The notes under the pieces were generated by a model. That model ran no database searches and was not told where the DNA came from. It saw nothing but the letters and a program-made list of their open reading frames with translations. A DNA stretch of 33,501 nucleotides from an uncultured Coriobacteriales bacterium (GTDB taxonomy: Bacteria > Actinomycetota > Coriobacteriia > Coriobacteriales > Atopobiaceae). Positions 21,406 through 28,541 of the stretch are shown here, piece after piece; the stretch's first letter is position 1, and every line of letters starts with the position of its first letter. The stretch is taken from assembly GCA_946619045.1 (NCBI GenBank), contig CAMOLV010000003.1, positions 1 to 33,501 of the forward strand. The letters run 5' to 3'. Both the position numbers and the translations under genes were made by a program.

Positions 21406-21867
21406 CTAAGCGTGTTCGGCCCACCACGCCTCGAACTCTGAGACGGGGATGGGGTCGCGCCCGAGCTGCCGCTCGTTCGTCGGCTTTCTCCACGGCCTGC
21501 GGTAGGGCTTGGCCTGTCTTGCCGCCCTGCCCGTCCCCTTCGCAACTACGTTGTTGTTGAGCTGCGAAATCGCGTCGTAGATGTCCGCGAGAATCGCGGC
21601 GGTGGCGTTGCCGTTGGCCCACATCTCCTCGTCGGAGGTCGGGCGCAGCTCGCGGCTCGTGGCGCTCGTGCGCGGTAGGTACAAAAGAAAATGGCGGAGC
21701 GCCCCCCACGAGAGCGCCCCGCCGAGGTCAGCGATTGTGAACCTTGTCAAAGTCATGAGGTCGTAGTCGATAGCTGGCCCGTGCTCGCGCACGAGACGCG
21801 CCAGCTCCGCTATTCCCCCGGCGTCGCACCGTCCGCGTCCTCCGTCTCGGCGTTCCACGCGTCGCAC
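21406..21867 (-). CDS. Tail assembly chaperone, frameshift extension (GT part)
   Basis: This frame lies between the first chaperone and the tape measure. Its useful part begins at about AGGIAELARLVREHGPAID and runs to the C-terminus ...AWWAEHA; the frame before that overlaps the first chaperone in another frame and reads as Arg/Gly-rich nonsense. It has no ribosome site or start of its own. It is best read as the C-terminal part of a fusion made by -1 frameshifting near 21815-21819. The block FTIADLGGALSWGALRHFLL fits chaperone-T proteins. It would recruit the tape measure and tail-tube protein. Confidence 0.75.
   Translation of the reverse strand: MRRVERRDGGRGRCDAGGIAELARLVREHGPAIDYDLMTLTRFTIADLGGALSWGALRHFLLYLPRTSATSRELRPTSDEEMWANGNATAAILADIYDAISQLNNNVVAKGTGRAARQAKPYRRPWRKPTNERQLGRDPIPVSEFEAWWAEHA
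21810..21819 (-). promoter_or_regulatory. Predicted -1 ribosomal frameshift site
   Basis: The first chaperone ends CCG GGG GAA TAG. Slipping back one base on the five-G run (21815-21819) moves ribosomes into the frame of the second chaperone (GGG GGA ATA GCG). The run sits one codon before the stop. It is not a textbook X-XXY-YYZ heptamer, because the A-site codon would re-pair imperfectly. Confidence 0.6.
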
Positions 21868-22109
21868 AGCGCGCCGAATTCGTCAGAGTTCATGTCACCA
21901 ACGATGTCCTCGCCGACGTACTCACAGAGCAGGTCGTACATGAAATGCCAGATGGCCTTTCCGCGCTTGTCCTCGTTCTCGATTGAGTACGCGCCGATGA
22001 GCCTGTCCATCCAGCGCGTCGGCAGTTCTCCAGCGGTCGGCGCGGAGTACTCCTTGCCGTCCACCTCGACCACGAACGACCTTTTGCGGCTCGTCTTTAG
22101 CTTGAACAA
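21810..22109 (-). CDS. Tail assembly chaperone (G part)
   Basis: A 99-residue protein: MFKLKTSRKRSFVVEVDG, then KEYSAPTAGELPTRWMDRLI, helices, and an acidic C-terminus (NAETEDADGATPGE). It takes the place of the lambda gpG analogue between major tail protein and tape measure. The longer frameshifted product would add the 21406-21819 frame. The start is TTG at 22109, fixed by GGAGG six bases upstream and by a fitting N-terminus. Confidence 0.8.
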   Translation of the reverse strand: MFKLKTSRKRSFVVEVDGKEYSAPTAGELPTRWMDRLIGAYSIENEDKRGKAIWHFMYDLLCEYVGEDIVGDMNSDEFGALCDAWNAETEDADGATPGE

Positions 22110-22127
22110 GGCTTACCTCCGTTTTCG

Positions 22128-22715
22128 CTAGGCCGTCAGGCCGTCATCCGTGTAGATGTAGACGAGCTGGCCAGCATCGTCGCTGTTCGCCGAGATGGTG
22201 ACGGGCATGTTGATTGCCTGGTCGGCGGCGAACGTCATGTCGATGCCGGATGTGACCTGCCCATTGGGGCAGAGGACGATCATGCCGAAGTCCCCGTCCT
22301 TGATGCGCAGCGCCCACGCGTGCGGCTCATCAAGCGACGCGCCCACGCTGATCTTCATCTGGTTGCCGTGGCCGCTGCCTGCCGCGACGGTCGAGACGTT
22401 GGAGTCGCCAAAGACGAACTTGGCGTCCTGGGCGTCCATCTGCAGGAGCGTGCAGCCGATGGTGGCGTCCACGCTGTCAAGCGTGCGGCGCACCTGCTTG
22501 CGCGCCCACTCGATTATGCCGTTGGTGGACTTGTCGATGGTGAGCGTGGCGCCGTCCTCGGAGATGTAGCCGCTCATCTCGAAGCTCGCGATTGCGGTCT
22601 TTGCCGCCGTGTAGTCGGCGGGGATGGTGGTCAGCACGTCGCCACGGGACAGAGCGCCCACGGTGGCGCTCTGCTCTGGCGTGCCGATGAACACGTTGGC
22701 TGCGTTGAGTGCCAT
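22128..22715 (-). CDS. Major tail protein
   Basis: A 195-residue beta-rich protein: MALNAANVFIGTPEQSATVG, SFEMSGYISEDGATLTIDKS and a C-terminal strand region (DMTFAADQAINMPVTISANS). Size, composition and position between the neck proteins and the chaperones fit the tube-forming major tail protein of siphoviruses. AAGGAGG lies six bases before the ATG. It assembles as stacked hexameric rings around the tape measure. Confidence 0.85.
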   Translation of the reverse strand: MALNAANVFIGTPEQSATVGALSRGDVLTTIPADYTAAKTAIASFEMSGYISEDGATLTIDKSTNGIIEWARKQVRRTLDSVDATIGCTLLQMDAQDAKFVFGDSNVSTVAAGSGHGNQMKISVGASLDEPHAWALRIKDGDFGMIVLCPNGQVTSGIDMTFAADQAINMPVTISANSDDAGQLVYIYTDDGLTA

Positions 22716-22730
22716 GTGTCCTCCTTATGT

Positions 22731-23135
22731 CTAGTCTTGGTTCCCGACGCTCGCCGCTATGCCCACCCTCGCGGTGAAGCACATACGCGGCAGGTCGGGG
22801 TGGTTTGTGTCGTGCGCTGGGTACGGCAGGGCGTTCAACTCCACGCTGCGGCAGAACGCGCCTCCCACGTCCTCGCGCTCCATGGCCTGTAGAGACGCGG
22901 CCACGCGCGCCGCCTCGGCTGCGGCCTCCTCCGACGTCTCGGCCCACGTGTACAGCCTGACGTTGAACACGTCGCGCACCACGTCGGCGCGGTCGCCGCC
23001 CATGCCCTGCACGAGCGTGAGCGGGAGGCTGTCGGCGAGGTCGTGCGGGAGCGGCTGGGCGCAGGCATGGACGCCCACGGAGTTGAGCCAACGCTGGATT
23101 ACGTCATCCGCGTCGGCTGGCGTGACGAGCTGCAT
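22731..23135 (-). CDS. Tail terminator / tail completion protein
   Basis: A 134-residue protein (MQLVTPADADDVIQRWLNSV, LQGMGGDR-type loop VQGMGGDRADVV, FNVRLYTWAETSEEAAAEAA). It occupies the fixed position just before the major tail protein, where the tail terminator is usual. The fold is inferred from synteny and the alpha/beta look rather than from a motif. ATG at 23135 has AGGGGGTG upstream; the frame extends to 23240 but overlaps its neighbour. Confidence 0.72.
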   Translation of the reverse strand: MQLVTPADADDVIQRWLNSVGVHACAQPLPHDLADSLPLTLVQGMGGDRADVVRDVFNVRLYTWAETSEEAAAEAARVAASLQAMEREDVGGAFCRSVELNALPYPAHDTNHPDLPRMCFTARVGIAASVGNQD

Positions 23136-23145
23136 GGCGCACCCC

Positions 23146-23382
23146 CTAGATGATGGACTCGAGCGTCTCGCGCTGCGCCTCGGCCTCGGCGGGCGTGGTC
23201 GCAGTCGTGCGGACGAACGCGATCTGCCTGCCGCCGCCATAGCTGCCCACGCGCGAGCGCACCTCTAGGCCGTGGCCCCTGGCGGCCACCTGCTGCGCCG
23301 CCGACTGGACGGCGCTCTTGGTGCCGCCGCCGAGAAGGATGGCGCGGAAGCCCGCGCTGTTGAACTTGATGGAGTCGGCCAC
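23146..23382 (-). CDS. HK97 gp10-like neck protein
   Basis: A 78-residue protein starting VADSIKFNSAGFRAILL, with helices (KSAVQSAAQQVAARGHGLEV) and a YGGGRQIAFVRTTA strand region. Small size, SAAQ...RAR pattern and place between head closure and tail terminator fit the HK97 gp10-type connector. GTG at 23382 has GGAGGGGG upstream and follows the previous stop by two bases, which decides the start. Confidence 0.72.
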   Translation of the reverse strand: MADSIKFNSAGFRAILLGGGTKSAVQSAAQQVAARGHGLEVRSRVGSYGGGRQIAFVRTTATTPAEAEAQRETLESII

Positions 23383-23384
23383 GG

Positions 23385-23735
23385 CTACCCCCTCCACTCG
23401 ATGAGGTCGGCCTGCACGTGGCTGACGCGGCCCGTTGGGCTTTCCCACGGCATCGGCTCGCCGTCCACGAGGAACGCGTGCGCCCTGCCCATGGGGTCGG
23501 TCCACTCGATGCGGTCGCCAGCCGCCACGTCGGAGAACGGCGGGGCGTAGAGCGTGCCGGCGAGGGCCGTCTGCCGCCTGCCGTCCATGTCCATCGAGGT
23601 GGTCGGCGTCTGCACGCTGCACCCGCTGAGGACGTGGCTTTGTGCGTTCGCCCAATCTGGCACGACTGTGCCGCGCGACTCCTTGGACGCGGGGCGCACG
23701 ACCGTCACGGTGTCATGGCAGAAGCTAGGTAGCAT
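23385..23735 (-). CDS. Head closure protein
   Basis: A 116-residue, beta-rich protein (HDTVTVVRPASKESRGTVVP, LAGTLYAPPFSDVAAGDRI, IEWTDPMGRAHAFLVDGEPM). The order HDTVTVVRP...GDRIEW is typical of siphovirus head-closure (SPP1 gp16-like) proteins. It seals the connector once DNA is packaged. It starts 11 bases inside the end of the adaptor gene. The ribosome site is weak, so coupling is likely. Confidence 0.78.
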   Translation of the reverse strand: MLPSFCHDTVTVVRPASKESRGTVVPDWANAQSHVLSGCSVQTPTTSMDMDGRRQTALAGTLYAPPFSDVAAGDRIEWTDPMGRAHAFLVDGEPMPWESPTGRVSHVQADLIEWRG

Positions 23736-24315
23736 GCGCCGTCACCGCCCTGTACGGCATGAGCGCCGCCATGTCGGAGTCGGTCGCGCTCGTGGCCTCT
23801 GCCGCGTATGCGGCCCCCTGCGCGTAGCTGACGGACACGCCGCCAGCGCTCTCGGAGGTCACGCCGTAGGACATGGCGATGGAGCGCACGACCATGGAGC
23901 GCACGACCGCCATGAGGTCATCGGGCGTGGCGTCGAAGCCCGCCACGTACTCGACCACGGCGGCTTGCAGCGCGCATGGCACGCACACGTCGGACACGAC
24001 CTGCCCGATGCGCGACCACTGGCACTCCGCCTCGGTGCCGTCCACGTCGAGCGAGGACACGCCCGTCAGGCAGGTGGTGCGAAGCCAGATGGTGCGCGAG
24101 CCGTCGCCGTCCACGACGGCGCGGCAGGGCATCGACGGCGCGACGTGCCAGCCGCAGGCGTTGCGGATGGTCGCGCTCGCAGCCGCGATGGCGCTGTCAA
24201 CGCGCCCGTCGCTCGCCCACTTGCCGCCCGTCATGCCGTCGAACTGCTCCCGCGTGATGAGGGGCGGCAACGTGCCGTCCACGTCGTAGCCCCATGGGGT
24301 CATGGTGTAGGCCAT
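23725..24315 (-). CDS. Head-tail connector adaptor protein
   Basis: A 196-residue protein (LPPLITREQFDGMTGGKWAS, DSAIAAASATIRNACGWHVA, then strand-rich middle and helical end). The ITREQF...AIAAASATIRNACGWHV pattern is that of gp6-like DNA-packaging/adaptor proteins that bind below the portal. GGAGGGGG lies seven bases before the ATG at 24315. Synteny with capsid upstream and head closure downstream agrees. Confidence 0.8.
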   Translation of the reverse strand: MAYTMTPWGYDVDGTLPPLITREQFDGMTGGKWASDGRVDSAIAAASATIRNACGWHVAPSMPCRAVVDGDGSRTIWLRTTCLTGVSSLDVDGTEAECQWSRIGQVVSDVCVPCALQAAVVEYVAGFDATPDDLMAVVRSMVVRSIAMSYGVTSESAGGVSVSYAQGAAYAAEATSATDSDMAALMPYRAVTAHAT

Positions 24316-24327
24316 GCCGCCCCCTCC

Positions 24328-24489
24328 TTACTTGTTGTCGGCCTGCCTGGCCTTGTTGGCCGCCGTGCGCCGCTTGGGCGCGGCCTTGGGCTTCTCGGGC
24401 ATGGCTAGGACGTAGCCGTCAGGCTGCGTGCCCTCCTCGTACTGGAAGCACAGGCCGCTAGGCGCTCGGTAGATGCGGAGGTCAGCCAT
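24328..24489 (-). CDS. Small basic protein after the capsid gene
   Basis: A 53-residue protein: MADLRIYRAPSGLCFQYEEG, then a basic Lys/Ala/Pro-rich tail (EKPKAAPKRRTAANK). ATG at 24489 is one base after the capsid stop, so it is coupled. Small basic proteins with a short ordered start occur at this place in other siphoviruses (sometimes as head-associated proteins), but I cannot assign a function. Its frame is clean and fills the gap exactly. Confidence 0.65.
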   Translation of the reverse strand: MADLRIYRAPSGLCFQYEEGTQPDGYVLAMPEKPKAAPKRRTAANKARQADNK

Positions 24490-24490
24490 C

Positions 24491-25612
24491 TTAAGCGCTC
24501 TTAACCTTGACGAACGCGCCAGGATAGCGCGTGGCGAGGGCGAGGCGCTCCTCCACGATCACGGTCACGCGGTTGTTGGTGCGGTCGTCGTGGTCACCAG
24601 TCACGACCTCGACGCGGGTGCCGTCGCCAGCCTTGGTAACGACGGTAGCGCCCTGTCGAAACGCGCCGACGAGGACGGTGCCAGCGGCAACGGCGTTGGT
24701 CACGACGGTGTTGAGGCCCCAGAGGCCCGGCTGGCGCACGAGCTGCGCGTTGCCGTACGGGCCGTAGAAGTAGCCGCCGCCGTAGTACTGGCCGCTGGTG
24801 CCTCCGTCCTTGGCGAGGCGCAGGGTCTTGTAGTCGGTCGGGTTGATGACGATGGCGTCGGCGTCGAAGTTGGACGCGGACTTGACCTGCATGATGGCCT
24901 CGAAGATATTGTCGGCAGTGGGGGCCTGGGCGATGGTGCCGATGCCCGTGGTGCCGAGCAGGGTGGTCATCAGGTAGGACTCGATAGCCTGGTCAAGCTC
25001 GAACAAGCCACGATTGTCGATGGAGGAGCGCAGGAAGGCGTTGTCCTCGATCAGCTCGTCCGTCTCGTAGTACCAGCCAGCGATCTTCTGGAGCGTGGCG
25101 GTCTTGGAGGCGTATGGGATGTGGAACTGCGGCTTCTGTGCGCCCTCGGCGACGGTGGTCGGCGCGCCCTCAGCGGCTCCGAGCACGAAGTACTTGAGCG
25201 CGGTGCCGGAGATGGACTCGGTGCCGAACAGCGAGCGAATCTCGAGGTTGCGCGCCACGTCCACGACGTTCTGGTCAACGACCTCGATGGGCGTGGACAT
25301 GTGTACGTCGGTAGCTGCCTTGAAGCCGAAGGAGGTGCCAGCGGACTTCGCGGCACCAGCGCGCATGGCGGTCAGGTCGAGGTTCTGCACGGCGAACTCG
25401 CCGAGCGTGCGGGCTGCGGCCTTGGCCACGGGCTTGCCCTCGGACTTGCCGAAGGACTTGATGAGGGCCTCGCCCTCCTTGGCGGCGTCGAGAGCCGCCT
25501 GCGCGGCCTTGACGGCCTCGGTCGCGGACTTGATGGCCTCGGCGTCACCGTTGGCCATGGCGTCGGCGAGGGCGCTCTTGGCGTCCTCGAGCTGCTGCAT
25601 GAGCTTGTTCAT
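24491..25612 (-). CDS. HK97-fold major capsid protein
   Basis: A 373-residue protein. The first ~100 residues are a helical, coiled-coil scaffold-like delta domain (MQQLEDAKSALADAMANGDA). The rest shows the HK97-fold layout: FGTESISGTALKYFVLGAAE, AEGAQKPQFHIPYASKTATL with the typical E-x-A-x-K-P block, KIAGWYYETDELIEDN, ADAIVINPTDYKTLRLAKDG and a C-terminal RLALATRYPGAFVKVK. The upstream protease gene should remove the N-terminal domain during maturation. AAGGAG lies six bases before the ATG. Confidence 0.94.
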   Translation of the reverse strand: MNKLMQQLEDAKSALADAMANGDAEAIKSATEAVKAAQAALDAAKEGEALIKSFGKSEGKPVAKAAARTLGEFAVQNLDLTAMRAGAAKSAGTSFGFKAATDVHMSTPIEVVDQNVVDVARNLEIRSLFGTESISGTALKYFVLGAAEGAPTTVAEGAQKPQFHIPYASKTATLQKIAGWYYETDELIEDNAFLRSSIDNRGLFELDQAIESYLMTTLLGTTGIGTIAQAPTADNIFEAIMQVKSASNFDADAIVINPTDYKTLRLAKDGGTSGQYYGGGYFYGPYGNAQLVRQPGLWGLNTVVTNAVAAGTVLVGAFRQGATVVTKAGDGTRVEVVTGDHDDRTNNRVTVIVEERLALATRYPGAFVKVKSA

Positions 25613-25616
25613 GGGG

Positions 25617-26495
25617 TTACTCCTTAGCTAGAGTGTCGATCGCGGCGAGGATTGCCGCCGCGTACTGCTTGGCGCTTTCAAGCCCCTCGGCATCCGTCAC
25701 CGTCCGCTCCTCCGCCTTGGCCCCGTCAGGCTCCTCGGCGTTGGCGTCAGGCTCAGGCCCGCCGTCAGGCTCGTCTGCGTCTATCTCGTCGGCCAAAAGG
25801 CCGTCGATGGCTTGGGTGATGTTGCTGGCCCACTCGCGGACGCGCCGCAGCTCGTCCTCGTCGTCCTTGGAGTTGCGGCGTCCAGCCTTTAGGCCGATTT
25901 CCAGCCCGTTGTGGGTGGCCTCGGCAATGGCCCTGGTGAACTCCTCGCGCTGTTCGTCGGTAAGTCCCTCGATGCGCGGGCGCAGCTCGATGGTCTGCGG
26001 CTCGCTCTTGATGGACGTGACCACGGCGTGCTGGTTCGCGGGAATCTGTACGAGGCTCACCTCGTAGAGGTCGAGGTCGCGCAGCTCGTAGGCATCCACG
26101 CCGCCCTCGAGCGTGACCATGCCCGCCTCGCGCACGGCGTAGGCGAAGCTGAACTGGTAGAGACGGCCCTCGGACGCCAGCTTGCGGGCGTACTGGGCGA
26201 GGTCGTTGTCCGCGTCGAACTCGGCGTGGATGAACAGGCCCTTCTCGTCCTCGTGGGCCTCGGTCACCTTTCCGATGTTGTGCATGGGGTCATCGGTGTT
26301 GTGGCCGTAGAGCAGCGGGATGGACAGGCCCTCCCCGCCCTTGGCGCGCCACTCGTCCAGGGTGCGTGCGAACGCGCCCTTGGCGATGATGTCGCCGTAG
26401 GAGTCAGGCTCGCGGTCGAACGTGGACGCGTAGCCCTCCACGATGCCGTCTGCTGGCATCTGCACGCCCATCTGGGCGCTCTTGAACTTGGGCAT
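25617..26495 (-). CDS. HK97-family prohead protease
   Basis: A 292-residue protein whose first ~170 residues match prohead proteases: VEGYASTFDREPDSYGDIIA, IPLLYGHNTDDPMHNIGKV with likely catalytic His65, and RLYQFSFAYAV with likely Ser116, then DLDLYEVSLVQIPANQHA. It cleaves capsid delta domains during head maturation. The last 100 residues are acidic and Pro/Glu/Asp-rich (DEPDGGPEPDANAEEPDG), a possible scaffold extension. ATG at 26495 has GGAGGG upstream; the open frame beyond it crosses a terminator. Confidence 0.88.
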   Translation of the reverse strand: MPKFKSAQMGVQMPADGIVEGYASTFDREPDSYGDIIAKGAFARTLDEWRAKGGEGLSIPLLYGHNTDDPMHNIGKVTEAHEDEKGLFIHAEFDADNDLAQYARKLASEGRLYQFSFAYAVREAGMVTLEGGVDAYELRDLDLYEVSLVQIPANQHAVVTSIKSEPQTIELRPRIEGLTDEQREEFTRAIAEATHNGLEIGLKAGRRNSKDDEDELRRVREWASNITQAIDGLLADEIDADEPDGGPEPDANAEEPDGAKAEERTVTDAEGLESAKQYAAAILAAIDTLAKE

Positions 26496-26515
26496 CTTGG
26501 CCCTCCTTCCGCATG

Positions 26516-26536
26516 AAAAAGGCCCCTCTCGGGGCC
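26516..26536 (-). terminator. Intrinsic terminator between portal and protease
   Basis: GGCCCC-GAGA-GGGGCC (perfect six-base stem, four-base loop) is followed on the minus strand by five T (26520-26516). It lies in the 50-base gap between the portal-MuF stop and the protease ribosome site, within the leftward structural operon. Read-through would make it a partial terminator or attenuator. Confidence 0.75.
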
Positions 26537-26545
26537 ACCTGGTCG

Positions 26546-28531
26546 CTAGACCTCGCGCACGACCTCTATCTCGCACTGGCACCCGCACACCTCGTCGGGG
26601 CCACCCGACCAGTCGCCGGGCCAGTCGAGTCCGTTGGGGAAGCGCTCGTCCACGCCAACGGTCACGCCGTTCATGGCGGCGTGGCTCTTGCGCGGATTGG
26701 AGCTGGTCACGACCCACCGCTTCCTCACGCCCTCGACGCCCGACTGGCGCACCGCCTCGAGCGCCGACCAGCCGTTGATGGCCGACGCGATGGCGCTGCC
26801 CGCGCTCTCGGTGCGGTTCTCCACGGCGTTCTGGAACACGCCCTCGGGCGTGGCCATGAGTCCCTCGGCACCAGCCGCCTCCAGCTCGAGCGCACGCTCC
26901 AGCTCGCGGCGCGTTGTCTCGTTCACCCACTCGGCGCGGACTCGGCACATGTCGCGCAGGAAGTCCAGCGCGCGGGCGAGGTCGTACTCGTCATCGGGCA
27001 CGCCGAGGAAGCGGAGCGCCTGCACCGCCGCCGTCTGGCTCTGGCCCTGCGCGACCTCGAACAGGTCATCGGTCAACTCCTTGTCCCAGCGGGTCACGTC
27101 CCACCAGTCAGGCTCGCCGTCCGCCTTGGACTTGGCGGCGCGCAGCTTGGGCAGGACGGAGCGGGACTGGCGCTCGAAGAACTTGGCGAACACGTCGGCG
27201 AACTGCCGCGAGTCCTCGTCCATCGGCTCGGCCTTGTAGCTGACCTCGCTGGACTTGTGATCGGCGCATGCGCACTTGCGCGCAGGCTCGGCACCCAGGC
27301 GGTCGATGGTCGGGTCGGTGTCGTTGGGGCTTGCCAACCCTCCCGTCACGACGTTGAGCGGCACAATCAGCTCGTTGCCGCCCTCGACGGCTGGCAGGTT
27401 GAAGCGCGCGCGTGCCTCGTTGCGCAGCATAAACGGGCCGCCGACTGCGGACTGCAGCACGCTCGCCTGCTCCTCGAAGCTGCCCTGCAGCTTCACGGCG
27501 AGGTCGTACTCGACGTAGTGGCGCACAGGCTCGCCCACCATGGGCAGGAGCGCCGCGTTCACCTTGTCGGTGACCTCCATCAGCGTGGGTGCCAGCGTGT
27601 CGTTGTACAGGGCGCGTGCGTTCTCCTTGGCGCTCGCGTAGGTCTGCCCAGAGCCGGGCCAGATGAGCGACGGGTTGACGTGGTATACGCCCGCCACGTC
27701 CTCGCGGCCCAGCCGCTTGGCCTCGCTCCACTCCGCGTCCTTGGCGTTGAACTGCACCTGGCGAATCTCCATGCCGTCCTCGAGGATGGGCATGGCCCCA
27801 GCGTCGGTGCCGTCGCGCCCCGCCCAGCTCTCGTTCCACGAGCGCTTGAAGCGCTCGAACGCGTCGTTCGTCCACCTCTCCACGTCCTTGGGGCGCGTGA
27901 GGTAGGCGTTGAATCGCCCACCGCGCTGCCACATCTGGCGGCGGAAGTGGGCGCTCTCGATTTGCTCGCCGAGTAGGTCGCGCAGGGCCTCCACGGGGCT
28001 GGTCTGGCGCATGGGGTCGCTCGGGTCGTAGCCGTGCAGCCACAGGCACACGTCGCGCGGCACCTCGATGCGCCGCTTGTCGGGCGTGTCGATGATGAAG
28101 CTGTCGGGTGCCCATGCGTTGCCGCCCACGTATCCGTCCACCCACTCAGGCGGCACGCGCCACATGGCGTATCCGCTGCGCGCGTCCGCGTCGGGAACGA
28201 TGATGGACAGGTGCATGTCATACAGGTACTTGTCCGCGAATATCGCGCGGCGCATCTCGTAGGCGGTCACGTGCTCGTTGGGACGGGACAGCAGCAGGGC
28301 CGCTGGGCTGTCCATCACACGCACGCGGTCGCCGTCCGCCACGCGGTCGTACACCTTCCACGGCACGCTCGCCGCGTTGTCGGCGAGGAAGCCCACGACG
28401 GCGCGCAGGTTCGGCTGCGTGCGGTATAGCTGCGCCGTGTCCATCCCCGCCACGAACGTGGACTGTCCAGGCGCGAGCGTGATCTGGTAGGAGGGCGAGA
28501 AAGCCGCCCTCAGTCGGTCGAAAAGGCCCAT
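26546..28531 (-). CDS. Portal protein fused to a MuF head-morphogenesis domain
   Basis: A 661-residue protein. Residues about 1-400 are a portal of the HK97/SPP1 type (MGLFDRLRAAFSPSYQITLA, YRTQPNLRAVVGFLADNAAS, RPNEHVTAYEMRRAIFADKY, PSLIWPGSGQTYASAKENA). A helical region follows, and the last ~70 residues (KRWVVTSSNPRKSHAAMNG, FPNGLDWPGDWSGGPDEV and CGCQCEIEVV) match the MuF head-morphogenesis domain. Such fusions are known in some actinobacterial phages. The portal is the dodecameric DNA gate; the MuF part is thought to enter the head. ATG at 28531 has GGGGAGGG upstream. Confidence 0.88.
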   Translation of the reverse strand: MGLFDRLRAAFSPSYQITLAPGQSTFVAGMDTAQLYRTQPNLRAVVGFLADNAASVPWKVYDRVADGDRVRVMDSPAALLLSRPNEHVTAYEMRRAIFADKYLYDMHLSIIVPDADARSGYAMWRVPPEWVDGYVGGNAWAPDSFIIDTPDKRRIEVPRDVCLWLHGYDPSDPMRQTSPVEALRDLLGEQIESAHFRRQMWQRGGRFNAYLTRPKDVERWTNDAFERFKRSWNESWAGRDGTDAGAMPILEDGMEIRQVQFNAKDAEWSEAKRLGREDVAGVYHVNPSLIWPGSGQTYASAKENARALYNDTLAPTLMEVTDKVNAALLPMVGEPVRHYVEYDLAVKLQGSFEEQASVLQSAVGGPFMLRNEARARFNLPAVEGGNELIVPLNVVTGGLASPNDTDPTIDRLGAEPARKCACADHKSSEVSYKAEPMDEDSRQFADVFAKFFERQSRSVLPKLRAAKSKADGEPDWWDVTRWDKELTDDLFEVAQGQSQTAAVQALRFLGVPDDEYDLARALDFLRDMCRVRAEWVNETTRRELERALELEAAGAEGLMATPEGVFQNAVENRTESAGSAIASAINGWSALEAVRQSGVEGVRKRWVVTSSNPRKSHAAMNGVTVGVDERFPNGLDWPGDWSGGPDEVCGCQCEIEVVREV

Positions 28532-28541
28532 TTGCCCTCCC

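Noticed and set aside
26513-27976. A 487-codon rightward open frame opposite the portal gene
   Set aside because: Shadow of the portal-MuF gene; leucine/valine/alanine-rich text without domains.
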